DNA of 64,000 nucleotides from Sporopachydermia quercuum (GCA_001599295.1 BCGN01000002.1:1116001-1180000), one strand, 5' to 3'. Numbered from the stretch's first letter, positions 10,699 through 22,302 are shown. Made by a program: numbers and translations. The notes: generated by a model from the letters alone, not told the origin.

Positions 10699-12173
10699 TT
10701 ATTGTTTCTGCTTTTTTGCCTGTAATTTTTCACGTTTCCTTTTCTCTTCTTCCAAACGTTTCCGTTTCACTTCTCTAATCATTTTCCTCTTTTCTCGTTC
10801 TTTTAAAGAAATTTCCAAATCATATTCAACTCCGCTTTTCTTTGGTAAGTCTTCCGGTCGAGTAGGTCGTGGGAAATCCGTGAAGTATTTAGATTTCAAT
10901 GCCTGTTCTGCATTAAGTCTTTTATTAGGGTCAAGAGCAGTTAAGCTTTCCATTAGATCTAGTGCTTCAGATGTTGCTGCAGAAAATCTAGCTTTCAATT
11001 CCTGTCTGGTTGGTTGTGGNTATACTTTGACTTCAGTATAATTGGGTAAGCTACTAACATTAGGCCATATCTTTTCAGTTGGAGTTCCAAGAGCTTGGAA
11101 GGTAATATTCAATTGGTCAGCATCATCTTTCCCAGGTAAATAAGGAGTACGCAACATTAACTCTGCAAAAATTATTCCAACAGACCAAATATCTATAGCA
11201 GTTGTATAATGATTGGATCCAAATAATAATTCTGGTGCTCTATACCATCTTGTGACAACGTTTGATGTCATTATATCTCTTGGCGATATTAATGAACGAG
11301 CCAAACCAAAATCTCCAATTTTCAGTTCGCCAGTTGTAGATAGCAACAAATTGCTTGGTTTCAAATCCTAAAGAAATTCTGTTAGTCGTTTTGAAGATCA
11401 AAATTGGTAGGAGACCAATAATTAATGGAGAGCATTTCAACTCCCAGCTTTTTCTAATACAACGTTGATACAGTAATTATTATTCCATGACTAATAATGA
11501 ACCATGTTTCCAACTCTCATGTTTCTTCGATAGTACAACTTACCCTATGGAGAATGAAATGTCTATGACAATGATGAACACCTCTAAGGGTCATTAACAT
11601 CCATGATTTAACATCTGCTGCGCTGAATATTATCGTTTTATCTTTAATCAGCATTTCCAAGTCGGCTGGGAGATACTCTAACACCAAATTGAGATTTTGT
11701 TCTGTTGAAAATACATCTATTAGCTATGAAGTGAATAATAAATATGTTAATAAGAATCCAATCTATTATCAAACCTCTCGAACCAGTTTCTAAGACTGCA
11801 GGTACTATATGATCACCTGTTTTCAATTAAATAGCAGCATACCTCGATCACGTTCTCATGATCAATTTCCTGTAAAAACTTCACTTCTCTGATGGCTGAC
11901 ATGTCTAACCCATCTTTGAATTGACCTGTTTTGATCTCTTTGATGGCAACATTTCTTCCAGTTTTGATTTGACTACCAAGATACACAACAGCGTAAGTAC
12001 CTTCACCTACTTTCCTCTCTGAATGATTTAAGCGTTAGAACAGAAATCAAATCAATTTATACTTATCGGAGCTGTAAGNAATAAAAAAAAAGTTAACGAG
12101 AGACGTCTGGTCCCCCGAAAAACAACATACCCTTGGTATATCTTACTGTGGCTGTTGTGTGTATAACAGTCAT
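10699..12173 (-). CDS. KIN28: Kin28/CDK7-type cyclin-dependent kinase of TFIIH
   Basis: Kinase of TFIIH that phosphorylates the RNA polymerase II C-terminal domain. Exons on the minus strand: 12173-12131, 12018-11843, 11723-11544 and 11367-10699, giving 355 aa. The glycine loop GEGTYAVVYLG lies at the exon 1/2 junction; exon 2 has the helix DMSAIREVKFLQEI; the catalytic loop HRDLKPSNLL spans the exon 3/4 junction; DFGLARS and TSNVVTRWYRAPELLFG follow. The last intron (176 nt) separates HR from DLKP. The C-terminus carries an extra basic tail of roughly 40 residues (RKRLEEEKRKREKLQAKK) not found in S. cerevisiae Kin28. An N at 11020 affects one codon. Confidence 0.93.
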
Positions 12174-12687
12174 GATTGATGTTCCATGTGCTTGTAGTGT
12201 AATATCGCAGCTTAATGTTCTACAGCAGCAATCACAGTGATTTCAAGAATGAAAACCAGAAGAATCCTTAACATACAGCTCATTAATAAATCCATAAGAA
12301 TGTAGCTATCTAACAACTAATATTATCATCAATACATTATGTCAGTAATGATTAATGTCATGGTAAACTATTCTTTTATCACATAACTGAACAAAATTGC
12401 CTTTTATAAATTAAGTTATTGATATTGCATAAAGATGCATAAACTCAATGCCTCAAAACTTTATTTCAACTTCTATCGGAGATTATACAATGCATATTGT
12501 CTCCGTAATTCATAATAGAAAAGGACCATTTTGATCTTGAGACATCGGGTCAGTTATGAAATATTTGGAAATCTATTTCTTTGATGATACTTAAAGGAAT
12601 AAGTTATCCCAAAGTTTACTAATGCTGATAGGTGATTGTCGATAAGCATTATAGAGGATCTGGTTATTACCTTCGTCTGCGATAACC
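12174..12687. promoter_or_regulatory. Divergent promoter region KIN28 / MRF1
   Basis: 514 bp between two start codons, AT-rich. I see no gene, repeat or recognisable site in it. Confidence 0.5.
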
Positions 12688-13860
12688 ATGTTTCGATCTC
12701 ATTTCTTAAAGGTCTCCCGACCGCTGAATCTGGTACGATTTTATAGCGAGGCACCTATGATCATTCATCCGATTCTCTTGCAAAGAGTAGAAAAGATTAG
12801 AACTGAGGCTGAGGCTCTGGAGAAACAACTCACAGAAAGCACAAAATTTGATGCAAATGTGTCAATTAAACTATCCAAATATCAATCTACTTTAGAGAAG
12901 TTTTCCGAATATGATGAAGAATTAACTCTGTATAAGGAATTACAAGAATTACTACGAGACGAAGCACTAGTGGGTGAGGCAGAGGAAGAACTGAAAACAT
13001 TGGTACCCCAGTTGAACAAGAAAGCACAGGAACTGGAGACAAGTTTACTACCTCCACTAGATTTCTGCGATAAAGCATGCTTCATGGAATTTCACAATGG
13101 CGTCGGTGGATCAGAAGCAATGTTATTTGCAAATGATCTGTTGTTGATGTATACTAGGTATTGTGATTCGCATAGATGGAAATGGACAATCGTGGAAAAA
13201 ACCGCCAACGAAAATGGTGGAATTGTTTCTGCAACGTTGGAAGTCCAGGAACCCGGTAGTTATGATAGACTTCGGCATGAAGCAGGGGTTCATAGGGTTC
13301 AAAGAATTCCGGCAACTGAGACCAAAGGAAGAATTCACACAAGTACTGCGGCAGTGGTAGTTTTGCCCAATATGAGTGATGAATCGAGTGTTGAAAATGA
13401 TGAGGATGAGAGGTCTTTCACCAAGGATGAGGTAAGAATTGATGTCATGAGATCCAGTGGAAAAGGTGGACAACACGTTAATACAACTGATTCGGCTGTT
13501 AGGTTGACACATTATGCATCAGGAATTGTAATCAGTATGCAGGATGAAAGGTCACAGCATCAAAATAAAAGAAGAGCTTTCCAAATTCTGAGAGCGAAAT
13601 TAGCTGATTTAGAAAGACAGCAAAGGGAGAAAGATGCAAGGAATGCTAGATTGACTCAGGTATCATCAACAGAGCGTGGAGATAAGATCAGAACATATAA
13701 TTTCAAAGAAAAGAGAATTACTGATCATAGATGTGGGTTTACAAGTCATAATTTAGATTCTGTTTTGGCTGGTAACGGACTTGATGATATAATAGATGCT
13801 GTTCGTGAGAAGTTTGATAATGATAGAATGAACCAATTAGTGGAAGAACAAGAGGAATGA
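12688..13860 (+). CDS. MRF1: Mitochondrial peptide chain release factor 1
   Basis: Class I release factor that ends translation at UAA and UAG codons in mitochondria. It is 390 aa with no intron. The start (MFRSHFLKVSRPLNLVRFYSE) is a clear mitochondrial presequence. An alpha-helical N-terminal domain is followed by the conserved FHNGVGGSEA.LFA and GSYDRLRHEAGVHRVQRIP blocks. The catalytic GGQ is at about residues 260-262 in SSGKGGQHVNTTDSAVR, and a basic C-terminal region follows with ERGDKIRTYNF and the DHR motif. It converges with CRC1. Confidence 0.96.
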   Translation: MFRSHFLKVSRPLNLVRFYSEAPMIIHPILLQRVEKIRTEAEALEKQLTESTKFDANVSIKLSKYQSTLEKFSEYDEELTLYKELQELLRDEALVGEAEEELKTLVPQLNKKAQELETSLLPPLDFCDKACFMEFHNGVGGSEAMLFANDLLLMYTRYCDSHRWKWTIVEKTANENGGIVSATLEVQEPGSYDRLRHEAGVHRVQRIPATETKGRIHTSTAAVVVLPNMSDESSVENDEDERSFTKDEVRIDVMRSSGKGGQHVNTTDSAVRLTHYASGIVISMQDERSQHQNKRRAFQILRAKLADLERQQREKDARNARLTQVSSTERGDKIRTYNFKEKRITDHRCGFTSHNLDSVLAGNGLDDIIDAVREKFDNDRMNQLVEEQEE

Positions 13861-14127
13861 GTATGAGCAATTTTTTGCTAACTACAATTAGTTTCATGTA
13901 AATAAATATACAAATAAAGCACATAGATTACAACCATTTGTTTGATTTACCTTGTAAGTATTTGAGGGTTACATTTCTTCGCACGATATACAGTATGTAT
14001 CTCTAAATTACTGAGTTTATTTCACTCTAATATGTAGTATACAATTATCNTAGAAACCATTCAGGATTTCTATAAGATTTTTATCCTTCTCTAATCTTCG
14101 ATATTTGGCAGTTCTGTTCTATAAAAA

Positions 14128-15036
14128 TTATATATTCAAAGACTTGAAGAAAGAGTGAGCTAATTCAACACCAACAAATGTAGCAGCATTGGCAGGGAAA
14201 GAACGAGCCAGAGCAGGACCAACACCAGGGAAAAATGCTTTCACACCACCTTTGTTATACAATTTCTTTGTAACTGTGACAATATTTGTAGGTTCACTTG
14301 ATGATTGCAAAATAGATTTGATTGTATCAACTGGGAAAACAGCTAACCACATGGAAATACCAGCCATACCACCTGCAAAACTGACAGCTGCCAAAGACAT
14401 GGATTCTCCCTCAGGTGTCAACCTCCTTTTCAAATATTCATATGTAGCAAAATATAATGCAGAACCTGGACCATCTCTAGCCATTGTAGCAACAGATCCT
14501 TTGAAAATTGATCTTAAACCACCTTCTTTATATAAATGCTTAATGACNTCAAATGCACCATTAAACTTGGGTCCATCGACCTTACCTTGACCTTGCAATT
14601 GTAATAAAACCTTGACTCTTTCAAACGGAGCTGCTACAGCTGTAGTTGGAATAGCTGAGAAGAAACCAGCTGTAGAAATTTGTGCAATTGACATATTTCC
14701 ATCAGCAGACACTGGAGAAATAGATGAAACTATTCTTTTACCTAAATCATAACCCCAGAATGAGATTGCAAACATAGGGGTGACACCAATTAATGGTGGT
14801 AACACACCTCTATAAAGTCCTCTCAATCCATCTTTCGCAATTGTTTGTTTGGTACAATCAATAGCTCCTTGGTATGCTCCTGGTTGAGCTGTTTGCAGTC
14901 TAACCTTGATCAAATCAAAAGGATGACCTGTTGCAACAGCGCAAACACCACCAAACCCTCCGGCGACAAATGACTTGAGCTGTCCAACAACAGCTGATTC
15001 ATGAACAGCTTCTTCAGCTTCAATTGAATCGCTCAT
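14128..15036 (-). CDS. CRC1: Mitochondrial carnitine/acylcarnitine carrier
   Basis: Inner-membrane exchanger of acylcarnitines and carnitine, feeding acyl units into mitochondria. It has 302 aa, the standard carrier size, and no intron. The three tandem repeats each start with the carrier signature: HPFDLIKVRLQ, APFERVKVLLQ and FPVDTIKSILQ. The first repeat ends in GLYRGVLPPLIGVTPMFAISF and the region FKGSVATMARDGPGSALYFATYE follows in the second, both typical of the carnitine branch. One N (14548) falls in a codon. It converges with MRF1 across 267 bp. Confidence 0.93.
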   Translation of the reverse strand: MSDSIEAEEAVHESAVVGQLKSFVAGGFGGVCAVATGHPFDLIKVRLQTAQPGAYQGAIDCTKQTIAKDGLRGLYRGVLPPLIGVTPMFAISFWGYDLGKRIVSSISPVSADGNMSIAQISTAGFFSAIPTTAVAAPFERVKVLLQLQGQGKVDGPKFNGAFXVIKHLYKEGGLRSIFKGSVATMARDGPGSALYFATYEYLKRRLTPEGESMSLAAVSFAGGMAGISMWLAVFPVDTIKSILQSSSEPTNIVTVTKKLYNKGGVKAFFPGVGPALARSFPANAATFVGVELAHSFFKSLNI

Positions 15037-16882
15037 TTTCTAGGTTTGCTTATTGCGTTCTACTGTTATGAATCCAAAGGTACCTATCAGTTGTTTCTTC
15101 TAAATTACAACAATTTACACTCAATTATTATTTCTCTCTTTCAAGCTATCATCAAACCACAACTATAACACGAATAATTGGAAATATGCTTCAATTATAT
15201 TTATCTTCTTCTTTCACCCGAACCTGAAAATGTAAAAAGAAAAAGTTGGGTTTCTTTTCTTTTTATATGATTCAGTGTTTTAGAGGATATATGGAAAGAT
15301 GCCAATTTTTAGTGTGAAACTTTTAAACTTTCTGTGAAATAATCAAAGTGTGGAGAACTTTAGTAGGCAAGCGATACTTCGGATTTACGCTGATGGAAAG
15401 ATAGATAGATTAATGACTTTTTTTGATAATTAATATGATAAAAAAATAACTTCTTCCTCTTTTATTGTTTTATTATTTTATTGCTGAAGTAAACATTTAC
15501 AATGGAATTGATTAAGGATGGTTTATGATTTGAATATTTGGTAAATATAGCTGATATGATATAGAATATTGAGTGTGAGAGGCATTTCCTCAATTGCTAT
15601 AAAGCCGGTCAGGCGGAGGTTGAAGTGGACAAGGATTTTATTGCACAAGACATAAATAATACTATAGTATATGAAATAAGAATGAGAATAGGTCAATTGG
15701 AGGTTTCAGAAACAACGGTATTCATAAATTTTTTCTTNTTTATTGTTTTGATTGCTTAGTTAGTTAGTTGGTTATGACATATTGAATGTCCCATCGGATC
15801 GAAGGAGAGTGGTTGTAAGGCTTGGACAAGCCGAGAAAGGCAAGTTCGATGCTGAAATATTTCTATTCGGAAAGAAAAACAGTAGACTCTTCGGTTGTGA
15901 GGATGAATCACAAGCTTGGTTTTAATTTTCTAATTATTTGATTTTTACTTGCTGATAAGAAGAACAGAGATAGGTTGAATTTCAAAAAGTCTTATCAGAT
16001 CTAAAAGCCGTTGCGGTACTTAATTTAACGAGGAGCAATATTTCTTAAAGGTTGTATGAGCTTTTTATCTATGTATGATCAGATATCTTCTTTCATCTAT
16101 CTATATAAGTTTAGTAATTATCAACAAACTACTAATAGTTTTCCTTTTTTTTGACAGGGAGCATACTTATTTAGCATCGGTCATTCGGTCCTTAGAAAAT
16201 GACATACGAAATAGCCATAAGAAGAGTCTATTTATCCCATGATTCATTCATATGAATCCCTGTAATTCTTATCTGATTATCCACTTCCTTTTCTTGTCCA
16301 TATTATGCATTCTTGGATACATTATAATAAACTGTTGCCTCGGTTGAAAGGACGTTATCATATCTTTTAATGATTATATAATTATTTATTACAACNTTCG
16401 TTGGGAGCAGATGTCCCGAAATGGACAAAGAATCTCGTGATCAGTGTTACACAATAGTCTCAACGTTACACCTCACGTGCTTTGTAGTTATTATGTACAT
16501 GTGGTTACAACAAACTACCAATCAGGTGACTTCATAAGTAGAGGGGAGTTTATGGAATTCCCTTCTGCAAGTTTCTTTCCCGTGATCATCATCAACAATG
16601 CCGATAACAGGAGAAACAACAAGAGTACTTATTCTGCTATTTATAAAAAGCTATAAGAAAACTTCTTGGACAACTGTTATATAAAGGAAGCTTTCAATAC
16701 TGGATAGAATTACATATATTCAAGTTATCCACTGAAATAGACCATCGCTCCAGAAAGGAAATTATTGTGGTGGAAGCTTATCACTCGTGATTCTCACCTG
16801 ACCCAGGAAAAGAAAAAATCAGATCGGTAAATCTCGTTGTTCATAAAGATCAATACTGAACATAAATAAAAAAGTCAAAAAG
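15037..16882. promoter_or_regulatory. Long divergent region CRC1 / CBF1
   Basis: 1.85 kb between two start codons. The CRC1-proximal part is T/A-rich. Around 15780-15925 there is a GC-richer stretch with a 54-codon plus-strand open frame that lacks an ATG and is flanked by in-frame stops; I could not match it to a protein or an RNA. A CACGTG at 16474 is listed separately. Ns at 15738 and 16396. No tRNA recognised. Confidence 0.45.
16474..16479. promoter_or_regulatory. CACGTG (Cbf1-type E-box) upstream of CBF1
   Basis: CTCACGTGC context, 404 bp upstream of the CBF1 start. Cbf1 proteins bind RTCACRTG, so self-regulation is possible; this is inference from a short match. Confidence 0.35.
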
Positions 16883-17710
16883 ATGAGTTCTAGCGAAGCA
16901 AATAAAAGATCAGAGCCTGATTCTTCATTCAGTGAAGAAGATCGTTTAACAAAGAAGACAAAGAGTCAAGAAACAAACGGAAAAGAGAATGCTAACGAAG
17001 TTGATGTAATAGATCTAAAACACGACTCTAATATTGATGGTGATCTCATCAATAAAGAGAAGAAGGAGTCTGAGGAAGGAACCAGCAATGAGAGCGATGA
17101 CAATGAAACTGCTGCTGATGGCGAAAACGCAAAAGCTGACATTAAGTCTGTCAGCGAAGGGAATGAACCAACCAGCTCTGCTAATCAAGACCCATCCAAG
17201 TCATCAGTTTCAGCAACAGAAGCTAATGATGCAGGAAAACATGATCCAAATGCCAACTTGATGTATCAGCAAATTCCTTTACATATGAGAGAGCACTATG
17301 ACCCTTCAATCCCTACTGGTTTCAATGCCAATAACGGGCAACCAATTAACAAGCCTACTATTGGCTCTGATGAATGGCACAGAATGAGAAAAGAGTCTCA
17401 TAAAGAAGTTGAAAGACGCCGCAGGGAGACCATTAATTCAGGCATTAACGATTTGGCCAAAATTGTTCCTGGTTGCGAAAAGAATAAATCTCAGATTCTT
17501 AGAAGAGCTGTGGAGTATATCAAACAAATCAAAGAAAATGAAGATAACAACATTGAAAAATGGACTCTTGAGAAATTACTAACTGATCAAGCCATTGCTG
17601 AATTGAGCTCCAGTAATGAAAAACTCAAAACAGAACTTGAAAGATGCTATCGTGAAATTGAACATTGGAAAAAGGCTTGTGAGGATAAGGGTATTAGTAA
17701 GAAAGATTGA
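16883..17710 (+). CDS. CBF1: Centromere-binding factor 1-like bHLH transcription factor
   Basis: 275 aa, no intron. The first 120 residues are acidic and Ser/Asn-rich, as in other Cbf1 proteins. A basic helix-loop-helix lies at about residues 172-222: the basic part HKEVERRRRETIN, helix 1 GINDLAKIVPG, then the loop and helix 2 (KSQILRRAVEYIKQIKENE). A leucine-zipper-like C-terminal helix follows. The H-E-R pattern in the basic region specifies CACGTG. Cbf1 acts at centromeres in Saccharomyces, in sulfur and respiratory gene control, and in ribosomal protein gene control in Candida; which of these applies here cannot be read from the gene. It converges with NTA1. Confidence 0.92.
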   Translation: MSSSEANKRSEPDSSFSEEDRLTKKTKSQETNGKENANEVDVIDLKHDSNIDGDLINKEKKESEEGTSNESDDNETAADGENAKADIKSVSEGNEPTSSANQDPSKSSVSATEANDAGKHDPNANLMYQQIPLHMREHYDPSIPTGFNANNGQPINKPTIGSDEWHRMRKESHKEVERRRRETINSGINDLAKIVPGCEKNKSQILRRAVEYIKQIKENEDNNIEKWTLEKLLTDQAIAELSSSNEKLKTELERCYREIEHWKKACEDKGISKKD

Positions 17711-17828
17711 CTCTAATACTTTTTGGTTTGCCCTTTTGTATTATAATTTTTACTATTCGGTTGATGTATTCTAATGTATTTTGTATCTATATTATTACAA
17801 GTTTGTAAGCCTCTATTGTTTATTAATG

Positions 17829-18737
17829 CTAATATGGTACCTCCCGAACAAGAACATTTTCTTCATACTTCGTTAAATTACCTTCAACTGTCCAATCACC
17901 CTTTGCTCCTCCAATTTCATCCCAATATCCATATTTCTTCTCCAGTCTACGTTTCTCTTCTGTTTCAATACTATCACCAATCGTCATTATACTAGAGCTA
18001 CCAGCATATTCTACAGTATCTTCTTTCCCGCTTCGATTACAAGCTACGAATATTCTGCGTTTAGACGTCCTTTGGTCGGGAAAAAGAGGTAGCAAGCGGA
18101 GAAGCCAATAACTTATATTTCCATAATCTGGTTCATTCTCTGGCACATTAGTTTCTGATGTAAGCCATGCCATAGGCAATAATATAAGTTCAGCATCTAC
18201 TTTTGCGACATAATTTGCAAATTCAAACAATCTAAATGGCGCTTGAAATTTGTATGGATTCAGATCCATGCATATTCCTAAAGCAGTTTTAATCTCACGT
18301 TTCTCTCTTGGATGTATTAATTTGAATGATCCAAACCCATCAGGACCCTCTGATGCTCCCCAGTGTTCATCTGCTTCATAAAGAAAATGTTTACGATAAT
18401 TCAGAACAACCTCACCTTCAGGATTAACAACAGAAACAGAGTTGTAGATGGTATCATTAGGTGTTACTTCAGGATACCCAACAAGAGTGTAACATGACAA
18501 TTGTTTGGAGATATCAATAGCCCATTTAGTAGATCTCCCCTTCTTTGATGGTTCTAAATATGGCTCAATGGCTTTTCTTGTAGGAAAATTGTAACCTGTG
18601 AAAGCCAACTCTGGTAAAATAAGAACATCTAGAGGTTTGGTTAAGTTTTTTTTCACCAGGCTAGATGCTCTCGCTATATTATCTTCTACCGCTCCTATCC
18701 TGCCATTGAGTTGTAGGCACGCTATTCTTAAAGACAT
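17829..18737 (-). CDS. NTA1: Protein N-terminal amidase
   Basis: Nitrilase-superfamily enzyme that deamidates N-terminal Asn and Gln, feeding the Arg/N-degron pathway. It has 302 aa, shorter than S. cerevisiae Nta1 because loop insertions are missing. Catalytic triad residues are visible: Glu43 in LPELAFTGYNF, Lys116 in YRKHFLYEADE and Cys156 in GICMDLNPYKF. The segments ELILLPMAWL, NISYWLLRLLPLFPDQ and EDTVEYAGSSSI are specific to Nta1 among nitrilases. No intron. Confidence 0.9.
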   Translation of the reverse strand: MSLRIACLQLNGRIGAVEDNIARASSLVKKNLTKPLDVLILPELAFTGYNFPTRKAIEPYLEPSKKGRSTKWAIDISKQLSCYTLVGYPEVTPNDTIYNSVSVVNPEGEVVLNYRKHFLYEADEHWGASEGPDGFGSFKLIHPREKREIKTALGICMDLNPYKFQAPFRLFEFANYVAKVDAELILLPMAWLTSETNVPENEPDYGNISYWLLRLLPLFPDQRTSKRRIFVACNRSGKEDTVEYAGSSSIMTIGDSIETEEKRRLEKKYGYWDEIGGAKGDWTVEGNLTKYEENVLVREVPY

Positions 18738-20363
18738 TTTGATTAGATTTAATTAAAATATTAAATATATCCACCGTTCTCTTACAGAACTATCCTCCTC
18801 TTCGTCGTCTCTAATATTTTACCTGGTTGTCATTGATTATCATGTTCTACTGTATCAAAACACTGGTATGATGTTGGTTAGTTTCACTGTCCCATTGCCT
18901 ATCAATCTGGAGATATTACCACTTTTACTTTCCTTACAGTTCATGTCTCATTATGATTCAGTCCCCATTAATCGCAAGTTCCACCGTTTTCTTCCTTTCT
19001 GATTACGATCGATCGACTATCCTCTGATATATTTATATTTGTCCATTTTCAAGATTATGATCAGGTATTTGTTGTCTCTTAGCCGATGCTTGTGTCTTCA
19101 TTTCTCCAGATAACAAAGCCTCATAGTCTCCTAAAATATCATCTCTTTGTCGCGCAGAAATACCCAATAACGCCCTCTCATTGTTGGGATATTAATTTCC
19201 ACAGCTGATCAGTAACATTTCAGAAGAATTACCGAAATTGGAAGTAAATGGAAGATGCCAGGAATATATCACTTTGTAAAGACCATCGTGTGGAGTGAAC
19301 AAGAATAGATACTATGTGAATGCTCAAACAAAGTTCAATTGCTAATCTATTTTTAATCATCAGTTTTTGTATCAGTAGAAATTCTCGACAATCATGTTTC
19401 CATTTCGATCTATTCTTCCAGTCTTTCAATGCTTCAACTGAGGCAATGTAGTGAGATACGCCATGAAGTAATTACCGTGCCACTAGAGAACGAAGACCGA
19501 TCCGTATAATATTGATCAGTACCAAATGTTTGCAGGGTCTCTATGGTTAACTTCCGGGTAATATTAGTAGAAAAGGAGTTTTGAAGTGCTTAAAAGAGAC
19601 TTACCACCATACACCACTAAGAGGGAGTAAGCAACTATTGAGTGGAATCAATGTGATTTGTGATTAAATACCAAACATTACAAAAAGGATCATTAAGAAT
19701 AGTTTCCTTATACATAACGAATTGCCGTCAATAAATTTCAATCCTGGAATCGCAGGATTGTAATCCTTCGATGTTTCTCGAGCTGAAGCGCATGACACGT
19801 TACTTGCTTATGTAATCATTTATTATAGACCCTCGATTAACACCAGTCTTATCAGCTCCCATACGGCTTGATAGTATATGTTCATTTGATTAAACCAGGT
19901 AGTCTATCTACTATATTCTAATCAAGCAATCCTAAATCATAAAAATTTAATATTTCATGTCGATTCTTCGTGGTCAAAATTATATAACACATCCATCATC
20001 TAATAGTAATTAGCACCAAGTACAACATCAAACACACATCCAACCCTCTCTTTATACTCTTAATTCCCAAAAAGCAAACTCAATCTACCGCCCAAGTATA
20101 GAATGTGTACGTAAGAACACAGACACTCCTTTTATTAATAAATGTTGGCTTTTCACTTCTCCCTTCTTTCCTTGAACTGCACCACCTTCCTTCTTCTTTC
20201 ATTACGTGTGAAGTTTTCAGTAGGTGCTAATCATATAAAGATCAGAAGATCTATTGAGGATTTCAAACCATTGAATATCGTTTAGATAGTAAAAATTTGG
20301 GGTTTGTATCATTTAAACAGTCCTTTATTTATTTCTTTGCATTCAATATAAATCTACTCAAAA
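18738..20363. promoter_or_regulatory. Long divergent region NTA1 / ACT1
   Basis: 1.6 kb between start codons. A TATATAA lies at 19981-19987, 377 bp upstream of the ACT1 ATG, and a CT-rich stretch at about 20150-20205 fits a strong yeast promoter and leader. On the minus strand, about 19033-19187 is open and reads like a protein C-terminus (see findings); a 66-codon minus frame lies at 19229-19429. Neither could be joined into a gene with confidence. Confidence 0.5.
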
Positions 20364-22302
20364 ATGTCTATGGATGGTAAGTTACTTGTTGTTTGATGGT
20401 CCATAGTATGGAGATTTAACCAGTACCGGATGTTGAATCAAGCAATCAATCAATCCATTTGTCAATCTATCGGTCAATGAACGCAGAACGTGTCAATTGA
20501 TCAAACTATTATACACTTGTGAAATCGGTGTATAACTATTGAGGCGTTAGATCAATTAAGCCTAGACCAATGATTGGATCCACTCATTGCCTGCAGTATG
20601 GAGTCCGATATGGCAATTTTAGCATTTGCTGATATTCTGCCATTGAACGGGAAGTAAAACCTCAAGTTTATATCTAAACAATTAATTTTTCGAATCAGCA
20701 TTTAGTCTTTGAGTTTTCATTGATTTTAATGATTGATCGTTACGACATGCCTGCCGCACGGAGACCGATTACTCTAAGTTTACCGAGGGGTGTAGTTCTT
20801 TGTTGATCTATTATATGTGATAGTATTCCTGTTGACATTTCATCACAACGTCTTAGCCACCCCAACAATAATAGCCTGTGAAAGGAACAAGGACTGTGAT
20901 TTTGAAAATGGTATTCACGTACTTTAGTATTGTAGTATGCCACAGTAATTCCCGCCACATCCTGGGTGTTTTGAGTAGGAGTTTGATTGATATTTGACTA
21001 TGATTCATCTGGCATATACTGTTCATTCAATGAAGTTTACTAAACAAGTTACTAACAATCATTATAGAAGAAATTATTGCCGTATGTTCTCTTTTATATT
21101 GATGCGTTTTTTATCGTATCAATTATAAAGTCTCTTATCGGATTTAGTCATTATTTGGTCTCTGTCTTATTCAGTTTACTAATATACAATTTTAGCTTGT
21201 CATTGACAATGGTTCCGGTATGTGTAAGGCCGGTTTCGCTGGTGATGACGCTCCAAGGGCCGTCTTTCCATCCATCGTCGGTCGTCCGCGTCAACAAGGT
21301 ATCATGGTCGGTATGGGTCAAAAGGACTCCTATGTCGGAGATGAAGCCCAATCAAAGAGAGGTATCTTAACTCTCAGATATCCTATCGAACACGGTGTTG
21401 TCACCAACTGGGATGATATGGAAAAGATTTGGCATCACACCTTCTACAACGAATTGAGAGTTGCTCCTGAAGAGCACCCAGTTTTGTTGACTGAAGCTCC
21501 AATCAACCCCAAGTCTAACAGAGAAAAGATGACTCAAATCATCTTCGAAACTTTCAATGCTCCAGCATTCTACGTTTCTATTCAAGCTGTCTTGTCTCTT
21601 TATGCTTCTGGTCGTACTACTGGTATTGTTTTGGATTCCGGTGATGGTGTTACTCACGTTGTCCCTATTTATGCTGGTTTCTCGTTACCTCATGCTATCT
21701 TACGTATCGATTTGGCTGGTCGTGACTTGACCGACTACTTGATGAAGATTTTATCCGAACGTGGTTACACTTTCTCCACTACTGCTGAAAGAGAAATCGT
21801 TCGTGATATCAAGGAAAAACTCTGTTACGTCGCTCTCGACTTCGAACAAGAATTACAAACCTCCACTCAATCCTCTTCTTTGGAAAAATCATACGAATTA
21901 CCTGATGGACAAGTTATCACCATTGGTAACGAAAGATTCCGTGCTCCTGAAGCTCTCTTCCACCCATCTGTCTTGGGTCTTGAAGCTGCTGGTATTCACG
22001 AAACCACTTTCAACTCTATCATGAAGTGTGATGTTGATGTTAGAAAGGATCTTTACTGCAACATTGTCATGTCTGGTGGTACTACCATGTTCCCTGGTAT
22101 TGCTGAAAGAATGCAAAAGGAAATTACTTCTCTTGCTCCTTCAAGTATGAAGGTTAAGATCATCGCTCCTCCAGAACGTAAATACTCTGTCTGGATTGGT
22201 GGTTCTATTCTCGCTTCTTTATCTACTTTCCAACAAATGTGGATCTCCAAGCAAGAATACGACGAATCTGGACCTTCTATCGTTCACCGCAAGTGTTTCT
22301 AA
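20364..22302 (+). CDS. ACT1: Actin
   Basis: Exons 20364-20376 (13 nt), 21068-21081 (14 nt) and 21196-22302, giving 377 aa. The start reads [25 protein letters not shown], so the N-terminal tail is two residues longer than in S. cerevisiae (375 aa). The first intron (691 nt) splits codon 5, close to the position of the S. cerevisiae ACT1 intron; it ends with TACTAAC then TTATAG. The second intron is 114 nt. The large exon holds all conserved actin blocks ([37 protein letters not shown] in part, and the KCF end). Codon use is visibly biased toward preferred yeast codons, as expected for a highly expressed gene. Confidence 0.98.

Noticed and set aside
15780-15925. A structured RNA gene in the GC-richer stretch between CRC1 and CBF1
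   Set aside because: I compared it mentally with U6, SRP RNA and tRNA features and found no match; no closed stem set could be drawn by eye.
16444-16656. A 70-codon open frame upstream of CBF1
   Set aside because: It begins at GTG with no early ATG, and no family is recognised; it lies in the CBF1 promoter region.
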